Source of the DNA: Anthopleura xanthogrammica | Lineage: Eukaryota > Cnidaria > Anthozoa > Actiniaria > Actiniidae | Direction of reading: 5' to 3' | Assembly (NCBI GenBank): GCA_964019055.1 | Contig: OZ025214.1 | Location: forward strand, 7,247,858 to 7,311,857 | DNA length: 64,000 bases | Shown: one piece after another, positions 13,513-23,878 of the stretch | Numbering within the stretch: the stretch's first letter is position 1 | Layout: each line of letters opens with the position of its first letter | Notes under the pieces: model-generated | The model's input: only the letters and a program-made list of their open reading frames with translations | Databases searched by the model: none | What the model was told of the DNA's origin: nothing | Position numbers and translations under genes: made by a program

Positions 13513-16500
13513 TAATCTTTATTGGGTTATTAAGCAGAAAAGAACAGTGCCTTTTTTCCAATCTGGTCCTTTGGGCATTTGCCCGCGAATGTCCGTAAAA
13601 CGGTAGGCGAAACAAAGATTGTACTGGGAATTCCGCTTTTAGGTAGTGCCTAAATTTATATTCAATGCGCGCTCTCCAATCGAGAAAAATGAGAACAGGA
13701 AGTAGAATGTTATTTTACAACATGCCTCAGTCTGATAGTGTTGAATTTTAACAAACAATTCAACACAATCCTTTGCCGGCATTAATAATATTAAAGTATA
13801 GATATTAATTATATGATATATTTTTGTGTCGCAGGTAAAAAATATGACAAGGATGGAAAACCTAAAAACTGGTGGTCAAACAATTCGCTAATAGAATTCG
13901 ATAACAGAGCAAAATGCTACCAAAACCAATATTCCAACTACAGGATATTTGGAGAATATCCTGTAAGAATTAATCGAAGAATTCAAACAATCTATATCCA
14001 GCTGTACAAAAAACTAAGCGCGAAAAGGATTGTTGTTGTAATTCAAGCGGCCCTCGCCCGAGTCTTAAAAGTCATATATCTCACAGAATTTGAGGAGATG
14101 GATCGCAAAGATTTACTTTAATTTTTTAAACAATATGTATACTTCAACTTTTTTCTCTAAATTCTTTGAAACGCGTGTTTTTGTATTGGGAAGAGACTTG
14201 GAGGAAGGGCCGCTTGGCTAAGCATCGAAGCGCGCTGTGATTGGACGGTTCGTGCGTGCTCCGAACACCTGGATATCAAATATTTAAATTAGAATGTTTA
14301 TAGCTAACCATGGTAACAGTTGAATGTTTTTCTTAATGTTTTCATATTATTTTTAATTTTAATCAGATGAATGTAGAAAATACAGCTGATGAGACTATGG
14401 CAGACATCGAAGGGTTGAAGATAGCACTTAAGGTACAATAAGTGTATACCTCAAATGTATTTCTTGAATATCAGACTCAAGGTTAAGTGACAAGATAGTA
14501 CCAGTGTCCCTTGTTGGGGGCGAGGGAACTTGGGATGAAGCGGGTGTTATCTATCGCAGGCAATAACTTAAGATAGACCTTACCTTTTTATTACTCACGG
14601 TTGCTAGGGAAAGGATTTAAATATTTAAATATAGAGGTTTTTCTTATGTTTTAAGCTAATGATAAAAAACAATTTGTGATATGGATCGTTTTCTGACGTC
14701 ATCACTCCTATGTACTTTATGACGTTATATATGTATCATTAAAAATATCTTAAAAAACGTACATTCAGTCGGTTTGACCCAAAAATAATTAAGAGAAATT
14801 ATAGTTGACATCATTTCATTTCATTTCATTGTTAATGGTTTTTACTCTACGATAAGCGGATGGAAAAATATTTTGATTTGAAAATTTCAACAAGACTTGG
14901 TAGTCTGGCCTTTTCATTGTTTTCAAAAATAATGCAAAACTTTGTTCCAATTAATGTCAGCTATAATTTCACATATTTTTGTGTCAATACGACCAAATGC
15001 ACGCTTGTTTTCTATTTTTTAAATGAAATTTGAAGTCATATATTACGTAAGAGTAATGACGTCATCACTAATATCAGAAAGCGATCCATTTCACAACTGA
15101 ATTGGTTTTGATTATGAAGTTAAAACATAAGAAAAACCTCTAAGAGATTTTTTAAATCCTTTCCATAGCGACCGTGCCTGGTAAATAGACTAACCATCCC
15201 TTAAACAGGTGAATTCGAAAAATCTATAGTTTCAGCTAAAACGGTAACAAAAACGAAGACATAAGTTATTTGGTTGGAGAAATTAGATAAAACTTTTCCC
15301 TTGCTTTCGTGTTTCATTACTTTTGCGTGGTACACATTTTTAATCAGTAAATATTTTTCAGGCATATAACAACTGGGTAACGAAGCATCCCAGTAAAACA
15401 TGGCGGCTACCAGAACTTGAATTCACCAATGAACAGCTGTTCTTCGTGGGATTTGCTCAGGTTAGAGTCAAGACTGTCTCCGAAAGATGAAGGAGGTTTT
15501 GTTGAAGTCTTTACCTTATGCGTGGGAATTTTACTAAAACTCCCAAGGCTTGAAGGGAATATTCGTGATCACTAATCAGCTGAATTCAGAGGCTATTACT
15601 TTTTAGAAAAAACCTACTAATGGTCTATCACCAATCGAGCCCTGTGATTGGCTGAGCTACTAGGGGTCTATTAGTGATAGACCTCTAGTAGCGAAAAGCG
15701 CCGGTTTTGAAAACCCCAAAAAATATATTTAAAGCAAAATCCAAAACTTTTTGCATCCTTTTATTGGACCGATTAGTAGGTTTTTACTAAAACAATTAGA
15801 CCTCTCGCCCTCATGGCCTACGAGTCAATAGCCCATTCGGCCTTCGGCCTCATGGGCTATTGACTCGTAGACCATTCGGACTCGAGGACTAATTGTTAAG
15901 TAGTATTATAATTACCGAGGAAAATTACTATAGGTAACAGCATGGTTTGTAGTGATATTTGGCATAAATACCAGCAGTGATATTAATGCCAAATATCACA
16001 TACAAACCATGCTATTTTCTTGTTTAATATCATGATTACCTCGGGATCCATTATTTCCAGAGGGATGTTTAAGTTCTAACATCTCCCTGGATGTATAGTG
16101 ATGAGGGATATTTAGTCTAAATATCCCTCATGAATATAATCATGAGGGATATTTAGACTAAATATCCTTCATCACTATTCATGAGGCATGGTCCCTCATA
16201 TGACAATCACCGGGAACATGGCTGGGTCGCACCGACCCAATCGTGAAATTTGAGTAATGACTCTGCACTAGACACTATTCAACACCCCAGCACTTGTGGG
16301 ACCCATTGAGTAATCTTTGCGCATGCGTTGACTAGATCGGGAATTTTTCTTACTATTTGTGACGTAATCACGACGGTTTGAAAACACTTCATTAATACTG
16401 CTCTAGGCCAACCAAAGTGAATTAGAATAAAGTACCACGAATGAATGAATTCTGGTTCAATTCGCCATTGTCGCATTTAACAAAGGCAAATTCCTTAAAG

Positions 16501-18485
16501 TATGCCGCATATCAACAGCTTTGTAAAACTTTGTAATTTATGCATCGTACGAAAGCTAACATATTTCCTAAGAGCAGTTTTACTCTTCGGCAATCATAAT
16601 ATTACAAACTAATAGCATGACATTTCGGGTGATTAGTGATTAAATGTCCCCTTAAGCCTCGGGAGGTTTAGTTAAAGTCCCTCCGCCTTCGGCGTCGGGA
16701 CTTCAACAAAACCTCCCTCGGCTTTTGGGGACATTTAATCACTAATCACCCTCAAGTCATGCTATTACTTATAATCATTATAACCTAAGACATTAACTGA
16801 AAAATATAAGCTTACCAGCTCGTGCAATAAGTTGAAAAAAGTTCAATCACCAAAGCAAACAAACAATTATCTTTACATTCATCAAATGCTGTAAAGGTCC
16901 AGAAATTCCACTGCTAGGTTTGTCTACATGTAAGTTCCTTGTGTCCTCTTCAGCTCAGTAGTGCTGAATATATATAGAGCTTTCGCTTTTGTTATGCAGA
17001 ACTTCCTTCTCGATAATTTTAGCATTGTATGCGAGTTTCTTGAGTGTCTTTTTCGAGTCATAAATCATTACTGTTGGTCCAGAAAATCAACAAACTGATT
17101 CTGAAATAATACAACTTTGAATATGAAATTCATTTACCTCCGCGCCAGGTCCGTTTCGTCAAGAATATATTTTTTACTGATACCAAATGTGCTGAAATGT
17201 CTTGATACGTCTCTGCTGCATTACCGAAAAGCAATCATATGCTTTCCCTTGGTACTATTCTATAGGTTGGAAAACGTACAGGTTTATTGCATTTTCATTT
17301 GCTTCTCATCTCACAGTAGATGCATATCTTTTTTAGTTAAATATTAACTTCGTCTCAAAAATGAGCGACATGCATTGTGACTACGGCTGCTTGTGGTGGT
17401 TTTTCAGTGCAAGATGTATTATGATTGCTATTACACTAAAAAACCTCAAAAATCTCCATGAGTAGTTAAAGGGTTAATAAAACAGTAGAGAATTTGTTTG
17501 AATTGATAAGGGTATTTAGTCTAAATTTCCCTCATATATTTCAACATACCAACATACTAATTTGCCTTCTTTATTTAAATAAAGACGTTGCGTGACTAGT
17601 ATTCGTTAAACTTAAGCAACTGACTCGTTTTTATTGCTATACACAGGGCAAATGCACTTCCTCTACTCGTGAACGCCGCATCAATGATATCAAAGGTGCA
17701 ACATATGCAGATCCCCAATTCAGGTTTGTTCATTGGCAAAATTACCCTATACATTCAACTCTCGCCTTGTGGACAACCTCTTATTACAGACACCCAAGTA
17801 TTACTGACAAAAGCTACATCCCCGACTGAAACTAGTACGGAGAAATATATGGAAACAACTCCCACTATTACGGCCACTAAATGACGGTCCCGAGGGTGTG
17901 TACGCTATAACGAGAGTTGACTGTACAACTTGAATCATCAAATAGGTTATCTTGACCTATATTAGAAATTAAGATAAGATGTCAGCAAAAATCGAACAAA
18001 ATAAAAATTTGCCGGCAACAGCCGAAAGTTTGATTTCCCTCATATTTTGATATTTGGTAGGCCTATATGCAAAGTAAACCATGATATCTTTCATTTGTCT
18101 CATAATCGCTTCATTTTCGAGAGTGAAAAAAGAATATTTACCAGGGTACTTTGACGCTTTATGAAAAGTTCAGAATTTTCAAAAAATGTTTTGATCATGT
18201 ACTAAATAAAATATCCACGAGTTAAAAAGGCGGTCTTCTTCGAAGGCATAATTTACGATATCATTCTCAATCTCATTCAATAATTGTTTATGATTATAAT
18301 ATTATTTATCTGACAACTAAACAATATCCAAGTGTTTTCGAGACAATCTGTTCATTTTTTACAGGATCATTGGTCCTTTGGCAAATTCCTGCGAGTTTGC
18401 CAAAGCATTCAAGTGCAAAATCAACAGCCCAATGAATCCAGTCAACAAATGCTATCTCTGGAGTAAAGAAGGGCTATTGGTCTAA
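2853..18485 (+). CDS. M13 family zinc metallopeptidase, copy A (active-site variant)
   Basis: Neprilysin/ECE-type ectopeptidase, 759 codons in 17 exons: 2853-3554, 3902-3958, 4081-4197, 5344-5424, 6781-6908, 7178-7406, 8401-8499, 8928-9014, 9093-9196, 10896-10957, 11051-11105, 12683-12750, 13835-13962, 14367-14432, 15362-15460, 17647-17723, 18365-18485. All junctions are GT..AG and keep frame; the length fits the family (about 750-770). A hydrophobic segment at residues 25-40 is a signal anchor or signal peptide. [12 protein letters not shown] is at 96-107 and NAIY at about 543. The third zinc ligand E643 and D647 (ENTAD), R720 and the C-terminal CYLW are present. The zinc motif at 587-591 reads HEVIQ instead of HExxH, so the second zinc ligand is missing, and Y714 replaces the usual catalytic-site His. 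It may therefore be a pseudo-enzyme. The start is the ATG at 2853; the GTG one codon earlier is not used. The exon structure is my manual reconstruction. Confidence 0.9.
4226..4615 (+). repeat. (CAAAA)78 pentanucleotide tract in intron 3, copy A
   Basis: This is an uninterrupted pure pentanucleotide tract of 390 bp (78 units), starting 28 bp after the exon 3 splice donor. Long apparent reading frames through it in several frames are artefacts of the repeat. The equivalent tract in copy B is three times longer. Confidence 0.97.
4971..5204. mobile_element. Small inverted-repeat element (MITE)
   Basis: The ends ACCAAGTGTCAAAG (4971-4984) and CTTTGACACTTGGT (5191-5204) are perfect 14-bp inverted repeats around 234 bp without an ORF. 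A second palindrome, ttatttcccgggaaataa, lies inside. It is present at the same intronic site in block B (about 41994..42227), so it predates the duplication. No clear target duplication is visible. Confidence 0.65.
6246..6495. mobile_element. Small inverted-repeat element (MITE)
   Basis: CTGAACAAAATTTAT at 6246-6260 and ATAAAATTTTGTTCAG at 6480-6495 form an imperfect terminal inverted repeat around about 250 bp of non-coding intron DNA. Similar flanking ttatag / ctataa bases may extend the inverted repeat. It is shared with block B. Confidence 0.5.
6515..6672. mobile_element. Fold-back element
   Basis: The sequence is nearly its own reverse complement. The arm running from cacgacct through gtacaatttggaa, ttaata and gttttgaaagttctt is mirrored by aagaactttcaaaac, tattaatttccaaattgtac and aggtcgtg. 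About 160 bp could form a long hairpin. It is shared with block B. No ORF. Confidence 0.65.
7875..8114. mobile_element. MITE with 9-bp target duplication
   Basis: The terminal inverted repeats are AACAGGAGGGAAAT and ATTTCCCTCCTGTT. They enclose 240 bp and are flanked by the direct repeat CGTACACTG (7866-7874 and 8115-8123). A 9-bp duplication fits a Mutator-type non-autonomous element; 8 bp (hAT) is also possible because end bases are ambiguous. It is in intron 6 and is shared with block B. Confidence 0.75.
9596..10828. other. Copy-A-specific insertion in intron 9
   Basis: In block B the sequence goes straight from aaatttaag to attatagaacac, whereas block A has about 1.23 kb between these points. 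This is either an insertion in A or a deletion in B. It holds an open frame at 10331..10735 (134 codons) and an AT-rich tail with Lys/Asn-rich simple sequence. I saw no inverted repeats or target duplication at its edges. Confidence 0.7.
10331..10735 (+). CDS. Hypothetical ORF, 134 codons, in the copy-A-specific insertion
   Basis: I do not recognise this frame. It starts [11 protein letters not shown], has mixed composition for about 110 codons and then ends in a low-complexity Lys-rich tail ([12 protein letters not shown]) that is clearly repeat-derived. It lies inside intron 9 of copy A in DNA absent from copy B, so it may be a fragment carried by an inserted element. It could equally be a chance ORF. 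It has no signal peptide or recognisable motif. Confidence 0.2.
   Translation: MSEVLNIYEHLKFKSAITFSSEGCLDYIRKETRDDVFITLYIPNEFLYKWHQIKVLRKFPISYVELLYISQSIPACYLKEEAKERVEKRLKELSSYAAKSCTGIRERFRGFILKIKTKKNKTKNKTKPKKDQKK
13486..13512 (+). repeat. (TCAA)n microsatellite
   Basis: About seven tandem tcaa units lie in intron 12 of copy A. The same site in block B (about 50839) has fewer units. Confidence 0.85.
14585..15178. mobile_element. Long-inverted-repeat MITE in intron 14
   Basis: About 110 bp at the left (cacggttgctagggaaaggattt, then agaggtttttcttatgtttt, then gatcgttttctgacgtcatca) is repeated inverted at the right (tgacgtcatcac, then cgatccatttcaca, then aaaacataagaaaaacctct, then aaatcctttccatagcgacc). 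The whole is about 595 bp with no ORF. It is present in block B at about 51947..52528, so the insertion predates the duplication. Confidence 0.7.
15605..15898. mobile_element. Two adjacent fold-back elements specific to block A
   Basis: The first has the ends aaaaacctactaatggtc and gaccgattagtaggttttt (about 15607..15789). The second has acaattagacctctcg and cgaggactaattgt (about 15797..15895), with a strong inner palindrome tacgagtcaatagccc / gggctattgactcgta. Block B lacks the whole stretch, so it was gained in A or lost in B. No ORF. Confidence 0.6.
15932..16015. repeat. Fold-back repeat
   Basis: The arms agcatggtttgta..gtgatatttggcat and atgccaaatatcac..tacaaaccatgct form a hairpin around the short spacer aaataccagcagtgatatta. 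In block B (about 53330) only the left arm and part of the right remain, which suggests a deletion between arms. Confidence 0.65.
16030..16785. repeat. Fold-back repeats specific to block A
   Basis: Block B lacks this stretch. It contains nested hairpins: agggatatttagtctaaata / tatttagactaaatatccct (about 16100..16175), and a ~150-bp fold-back at about 16618..16770 whose arms share gggtgattagtgattaaatg / catttaatcactaatcaccc around a cgccttcggcg tip. No coding content is seen. Confidence 0.6.
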
Positions 18486-18601
18486 AGGGATAGTATAACA
18501 GTATGGTCCAATGTTAAAAATGATAATTGTTAATATATGTACCAGCATTCAAATGCCGCACATGCCTGGTATTAAACAAAGAAGTTCATTATTATTGCGT
18601 G

Positions 18602-18607
18602 AATAAA
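18602..18607 (+). promoter_or_regulatory. Poly(A) signal AATAAA, M13 copy A
   Basis: AATAAA lies 117 nt downstream of the copy A stop codon (18483-18485). The same signal follows copy B at 55300-55305. It fits the 3' end expected after exon 17. Confidence 0.5.
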
Positions 18608-19159
18608 ATAATCAATGCATTACAAAAAGTTGCCTTGTTTCAATTGATGTATTAATTACTGGGTTACCTGTGGTAGCCCAGTCGTAAAAAGCCTTATTTT
18701 CTTTCTGATTCCTTCGCGACAAAATGGCAAACTTGCGCCTTTAAGCTTCACTCGCGATGATAAATCCTTTATCACACTCGTGTCTATTTTATAACCCATA
18801 CTTATTACCATTGATAAGCGGGCTCTGTAGCCTTGTGCTCTGCCTTGTAGTTTCCCATTGGCCATTGAACTGAAATCCTTTCTCTATAAAGATATAACAT
18901 TTTACCTAGTGAATTGATCTTAAGAGTTTAATAATAGGCTCATAGTGTCCATTAAAATTTAGAAATATAAATGTTTCCCCTCGATCATTTAGGATTGGTC
19001 TCAGTCTCTACGTTTTTTCTCGTGTATCTTCTATTTTAGTATTCTATTGAATAATTACATCACTTTTTTTAATACTGGAAAACAAATTCAGTAACTTAAT
19101 ACTGGTTTACAATTTGGCCCACTGCCACTACATTATATATTCTGTGCATACGACTCAAC

Positions 19160-19342
19160 TCACATGTTGATTTTTTTTACGGAGGGAGGAAACCAGAGAA
19201 CCCGGAGAAAACCCTCGTGGCACAGTAGAGAACAACACATCAAACAAACTCAACTCACATATGATCCGTCCCGAGCCGGTGCTCGAACCCGGACCACAGC
19301 AGTGAGATGCGAGCAGTATTGTAATCTTCAAAGAGAAATGTT
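19160..19342. repeat. Dispersed repeat at the duplication breakpoint
   Basis: The gagaacccggagaaaaccc segment followed by ggtgctcgaacccggaccac is present at both 3' ends of the duplicated blocks (here and 55885..56060). On the minus strand it contains a B-box-like ggttcgagcacc, as in tRNA-derived SINEs, but no clear A box or tail is seen. Frames through it are not credible genes. Confidence 0.4.
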
Positions 19343-19725
19343 GCAGCGTTTTTCCATAATGAATTTTCAGCTTATGTATTCTCGCATTTTGAGCTTTTGT
19401 TGAGCTTTTGTTCGGGTCACCATAGGCAATTACTTTTCCTCAGTTTTTGTATTTTTGAACTTCGTTTGGAAACATATTATACCGACAATTAATGTGATTT
19501 ATTTGACAAAACTGTAGACATGTTAGTGTTGAATTGGATGGCATCTAGGCAAATTAATTATCATCTAAAGTAATGTCTTTATCTATTGTTTATTTTTCTA
19601 AGCTCATACATTTTCTTATAAATTTTATGCTTCGAGTTGAGCTACTCATGCGTAACTCCGCTTGAGACCGCGGGCTCAAAAGTCCCGAATAGTTGGCGAT
19701 GGATTATTAGAGTAGTTATGGTCAT

Positions 19726-19727
<2 letters not shown>

Positions 19728-19789
<62 letters not shown>
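19728..19789 (+). repeat. (ATT)n microsatellite
   Basis: About 20 uninterrupted att units. The preceding ttattagagtagttatggtc also occurs at 59468, next to another (ATT)n tract at 59521, so both are parts of one dispersed repeat. Confidence 0.9.
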
Positions 19790-19791
<2 letters not shown>

Positions 19792-19850
19792 GATGGAGGC
19801 CTTTTTAACATCCTGATCAACTGAATTCCATACTTTAGCTCCAACAAAAT

Positions 19851-19917
<67 letters not shown>

Positions 19918-19959
19918 AAGTAGTAGTAATAGTAGTAGTAGTAGTAGTAGTAATAGTAT
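19851..19959 (+). repeat. (GTA)n microsatellite
   Basis: About 36 gta units with a few interruptions (gaa, taa). The poly-Leu and poly-Thr frames across it are artefacts. Confidence 0.9.
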
Positions 19960-19996
19960 CATAATCATCCTTATTACTCAAATTCGAATCACTTAC

Positions 19997-21555
19997 CATT
20001 TCTATTGGCCGAGCAAGTTGTGCATGGTTGTCATTGACATATGCAGCTGATATTATATCCTCAAAAGTATTGAAAATTGATTCAACACACTTTTTACTAA
20101 GCTCTTTGTCAGATGTAGTTCCCGTTGTTGCTTTCCTGTACTTTAGCTGCACTTTCCCTAAAGGCGTAGAAAGCCAATCGAGCTCAGACGATATCACGTA
20201 CCATACCATATAATTGGCCAGTACGCTGAAAACAAAATAAAACTTTATCGTTTTAAACTACTTTTATGTCACTGTTTTCTACGAAAAATTGAAGATCCCG
20301 AACTCACCAGTTTCGCATTTGATGCAAACCGCTGTTTTAAGTGAAATCCACAAAGTAATTTGCAAAGGCTTAGTCTCGTTTATAAGTAAGCAATTTAAAG
20401 TATGTGGGATTTCAAAACATTCGTATTATTCAACTTGCACATTCTTTACATCACAGTTGACTTTTGCAAATCATTAACCAACGGTGCAAGTTGAATAATA
20501 CCATTTCTACCGAATTTTAATGGTGTCTATGAATAGCTGACTTATGAAAGAGACTAAGCCTGTGCAAATTAGCCTGTGGCCTTCAAAAACAGTGGCAAAA
20601 TCATTGAATGCGAAAAAGGTGCATTTAGGAGCGCTTTCAGATTGTCATCAGGGGGTGCATGGTAATTAGTTTGGAAATAGCTCAACAAGCCCCACAATAC
20701 GGCATTTATGGCATTTCAAATCTAACGTTTTGGTGTAATAAAACTCAGGGGAATGCATCCTTGGATTCTGGATTGGTCCTGAACTTTTTTTCAAAATAGA
20801 ATATGTTTTGTACTCCACCTCTTTGACGTATCCTCTACTATTTTCATCGCATTCTTTAGGTATGACAGCGAAGGCATGGTAATGAGTTCACTTTCAGGAA
20901 TCGTGGATGTTTCAAACAGTTTATTAAAGTAATAACTCCAGTTGAACTAAGGGAAAGTAGGATTAATAATGAAATTCATTCTAATGCAGTAGGCATTTGC
21001 ATTAATTAAAAGCATTATAGTACTACTACTACTACAAGAATACTTTGCACACTTTTTTTATCTGTGTACTTCCTTTTATTTTATCAAAACTCAAAAATTT
21101 TGAAACTTTGAGTATTCTGTTTTATGGAAAATCAAAGTAAATAATGAACTCAATATTCGATCAGCGTTGGATTCTAGGGGGTACGCTTGAGCCGTGGCTT
21201 ACACTGATGCAAACTGTAACTGATTCAAAGTCAGGGGCGGATCCAGAGGAGAGGTCCACGGGGTGTAAACCACCCCACCCCCTGGAGAAATTTAGCCCCA
21301 TATTTTGAAGATACCTATATGAAAATAATGTTTTCTTTTCTCTTTCTTTGATTCTGAAGGTTGCACCGCCGCCCCCCTCCCCGGGCTGATTTTGTGTCCT
21401 GCACCCCTCCCTGAACAAAACCATGGATCCGTCCTTGGAAGTGATAACGAATGTCGGGCTGATCCACTAATTACCTTTGGCACTTCTTGTTGAAGTTGAT
21501 GAAGAGTTATTTTGTTCGATTGTAATCGTAGATATTCCGATCTAGTTGAAGATAC
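19997..21555 (-). pseudogene. M13 metallopeptidase copy C, exons 4-6 (3' part)
   Basis: Three minus-strand exons match copies A and B in length and phase: exon 4 at 21475-21555 (81 bp, ends QLQQEVPK), exon 5 at 20819-20946 (128 bp, FNWSYYFNKLFETSTIPESE..), and exon 6 at 19997-20225 (229 bp, NYMVWYVISSELDWLSTP..). All splice sites are intact (gtaatt, gtggag, gtaagt donors; tag/cag acceptors). The protein differs from A/B at many positions, so this is an older paralogue. The 5' exons lie 13 kb upstream at 34504..35150, beyond the Polinton-like element, and exons 7-17 are missing. The gene is therefore broken at both ends and in the middle. Confidence 0.85.
21232..21437. mobile_element. hAT-like MITE in intron 3 of copy C
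   Basis: CAGGGGCGGATCCA at the left and TGGATCCGTCCTTG at the right are inverted with two mismatches around about 206 bp. Ends starting CAGGGGCGG are typical of non-autonomous hAT elements. The target duplication is not clear. It ends 38 bp downstream (in transcript sense) of copy C exon 4, so it is in intron 4 near the donor rather than in the exon. No ORF. Confidence 0.45.
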
Positions 21556-21787
21556 CTATTAAGTATAAAGCATTCACATATGAGAGTAGACAGCTAATTT
21601 GAAATAGTGACCTAGAAATGGTCTCCCTGCAACACGGAAGTGTCGTGATGACTGCGAAAATTGACTTATAAAAGTTTATATTTGAGATAAATCTAGATTT
21701 TCAGGAGAGGTTTTTGATATTTTGTATACATTTATAGCGGAGCACCATACTTAAGAAAAAAGGGTAATCCATCGAGTTAATTTTTCA

Positions 21788-21964
<177 letters not shown>

Positions 21965-22052
21965 TCAAGAAGTATTTTTTCTTATTTTTGCAATGCGAAA
22001 TTAAGCTTAATCGAAGTCATGTCCGTCTTAAAGTGAACAAAAACAATTTTTC

Positions 22053-22058
22053 AACTTT
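22053..22058 (+). repeat. Target-site duplication AACTTT, left
   Basis: AACTTT precedes the element end and is repeated directly after it at 33143-33148. The uninterrupted relative at 60707-60712 (minus strand) has a single GACTTT in the same context. Six bp is the duplication length known for Polinton/Maverick integrases. Confidence 0.85.
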
Positions 22059-23740
22059 AGTAGTATAAGACTGCCGGTTCTACATCATGGCCGCACCGGT
22101 GCTCCGGAGCACGCCGGTGTCCACCGGTGCTCTCCCCGGGCCCCCCTCCGGGCCCGTAAGGGGAGAGGGTGGTCAGCGTTAGAGTCATATCTATTTTTAG
22201 ATTGCGGGCTGCCTAGGCCCGCAAGGGGAGGTTGACGGTCTGGACGAGAGTCATATCTATTTTTAGATCGTAGGATTGCACCACCATGATGCAAAAAGGA
22301 AGACATCATGTTTGAATTTCGCGTGGGGGTAGGGCTGATCTTAATGTTTTCCGTGACTCTAATGTGAGACACGTGTCAACTATTGTTTCCATCAACACAC
22401 GGTGTTTATCTGGGATTTGTCAAAATCAATCTTGAATAAATTTTTAAAAATGTATTATTACTGGAAATATTTCTTTAATTTTTGGAGAACCCACTATCTT
22501 CTGATCTGGAGTTCAGACTTGATACCCATTACACCATACGGTCTTCCATGAATTCTGTCTGATTTGTATTTTACGTATTAATTTGTCTTCAAACAATGAG
22601 GCACGCGCCATGAATTCTCTTTATCGTACTGTGGTTTAGCAATAATCCTAAACGATTATCCATTTCGAAATCATACCCAGTATGTCTTATGAATTTCTTA
22701 GTTGCTTTTAGGTTAGGAATTTATTTCTGGATTCTGAATCGGAGTTTTATTTTAGCTACCAAGGTACTAAAGTTGTCAAAAGTTTTTTTTTTAATATCAC
22801 TCGTGTTCACTCATTCGATGGATGTAACCAAGATTTTCTGGGCTTCTTGTTTGTTGATCATCGCTAATTGTTAGATCACCGGTCCATACCGGTTTGGCCG
22901 GTCGCTACGCAGAGTACCAAATAACACCGTACGAAATATAGTGTAACTTTTCCCGCTGTTTTTGTCTCCGTACTCATTTGATTAAACCATACCAGAGATT
23001 TCTTAAACCGAATGATTTATATTATCATAACTAGATAAATTCCTCGGTGACATACAAATTTTAGAACATAAAGATACGAACTAAATATATCTTATATACA
23101 AAAGAAATAATTATGGATAGGAGAAAAAGAAACTTTAAACTTAACGGTGTTAACGATAAGTCATCAACGTGTGTTGCTAAATAATTTGAAAACTTTAGGT
23201 TGTGTGGCTTTCAAGACACAATGAAAACACCCGCTAACCACTTCTAATAATGCAAATAATTCAATTTGAACTAGCTCTTCGAAGCCAGAGTTTTCTTTCT
23301 TCACTACTCAAAATATGCTAAATGATTCGAAAGTTTTACTAAATTCGTTTTAAAACATCCTGGAACAGGGCAATCTTGTGGGTATCGTAATGACATTATG
23401 ACTACTTGGTATTCATAATATACTTTATAAAAGTCCTTTTGTTCGTGTGTTTCAGCACCTAGACCAGAGCTTTTTTGGTACTCGGGACATTTCTAGTACT
23501 ATCACAAGGACATCGGGACATTTTTAAATCAAAATTGTCTTTGTTATCACTATTTTATAATAAAACCGGGACATTTTAGTACTATAACAAGGACCTCGGG
23601 ACATTTTGGAATCAAAATTGTCTTTGTTATTACTATTTTATAATAAAACCGGGACATTTCTAGTACTATCACAAGGACATCGGGACATTTTTAAATCAAA
23701 ATTGTCCTCATTATCACTATTTTATAATAAGCCCGGGACA
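22059..23740 (+). repeat. Left terminal inverted repeat (~1,682 bp)
   Basis: It pairs with the reverse complement of 31461..33142 with equal length and only scattered differences, the clearest in a GC-rich stretch at about 22135..22165. It contains the open frames 22085..22372 and 22689..22874, mirrored on the right, which I do not regard as genes. Its inner end is an ~84-bp tandem repeat. Confidence 0.92.
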
Positions 23741-23798
23741 TTTTAGTACTATAACAAGGACATCGGGACATTTTGGAATCAAAATTGTCCTTGTTATA
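23483..23798 (+). repeat. ~84-bp tandem repeat at the inner end of the left TIR
   Basis: Four units start at 23483, 23567, 23650 and about 23734. Each has two cgggacattt boxes separated by tagtactat.acaagga and followed by aaaattgtc.ttgttat and actattttataata. The right TIR has three full units (about 31461..31720). The fourth left unit lies mostly beyond the TIR boundary. Confidence 0.85.
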
Positions 23799-23878
23799 AT
23801 TACGATAAGCCTATAATAGTTACCATATGATATAGAATGAGAGAGAATGAGATTGAGTGAATAATACAAAAATCTATT

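Larger units (their letters stand above)
1533..19342 (+). repeat. Segmental duplication, block A
   Basis: This block matches 37778..56060 in the same orientation over its whole length, with scattered substitutions and a few large indels. Homology starts at cacgtttctttc (1533 / 37778) and ends just after cttcaaagagaaatgtt (19342 / 56060). Each block carries one complete M13 peptidase gene. Block A alone has 9596..10828, about 15605..15898 and about 16030..16785. Block B alone has the longer AAAAC tract, about 48500..50500 and about 52551..52985. The right breakpoint falls in a dispersed repeat. Confidence 0.93.
19343..19996. other. Non-coding gap between block A and copy C exon 6
   Basis: No gene is visible. 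The stretch holds two trinucleotide microsatellites, described separately. Exons 7-17 of copy C, expected here on the - strand, are absent, so copy C is truncated within intron 6 near this junction. Confidence 0.6.

Noticed and set aside
19160..19342. Possible tRNA gene near ggttcgagcacc (minus strand)
   Set aside because: A B-box-like motif is present, but I cannot fold a cloverleaf or find an A box. It is kept only as a dispersed repeat.
19786..19968. Poly-Leu and poly-Thr frames
   Set aside because: They are read-through of the (GTA)n microsatellite. Only the upstream part of the 19835..20209 frame is real, as exon 6 of copy C.
22085..22874. Frames of 95 and 61 codons mirrored in both terminal inverted repeats (also 32327..33116)
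   Set aside because: Identity between the two follows from the inverted repeat itself. The composition is not protein-like and no domain or start context supports them.
23483..23798. CRISPR-like array
   Set aside because: The units are contiguous ~84-bp tandem repeats without unique spacers, in a eukaryotic transposon end.
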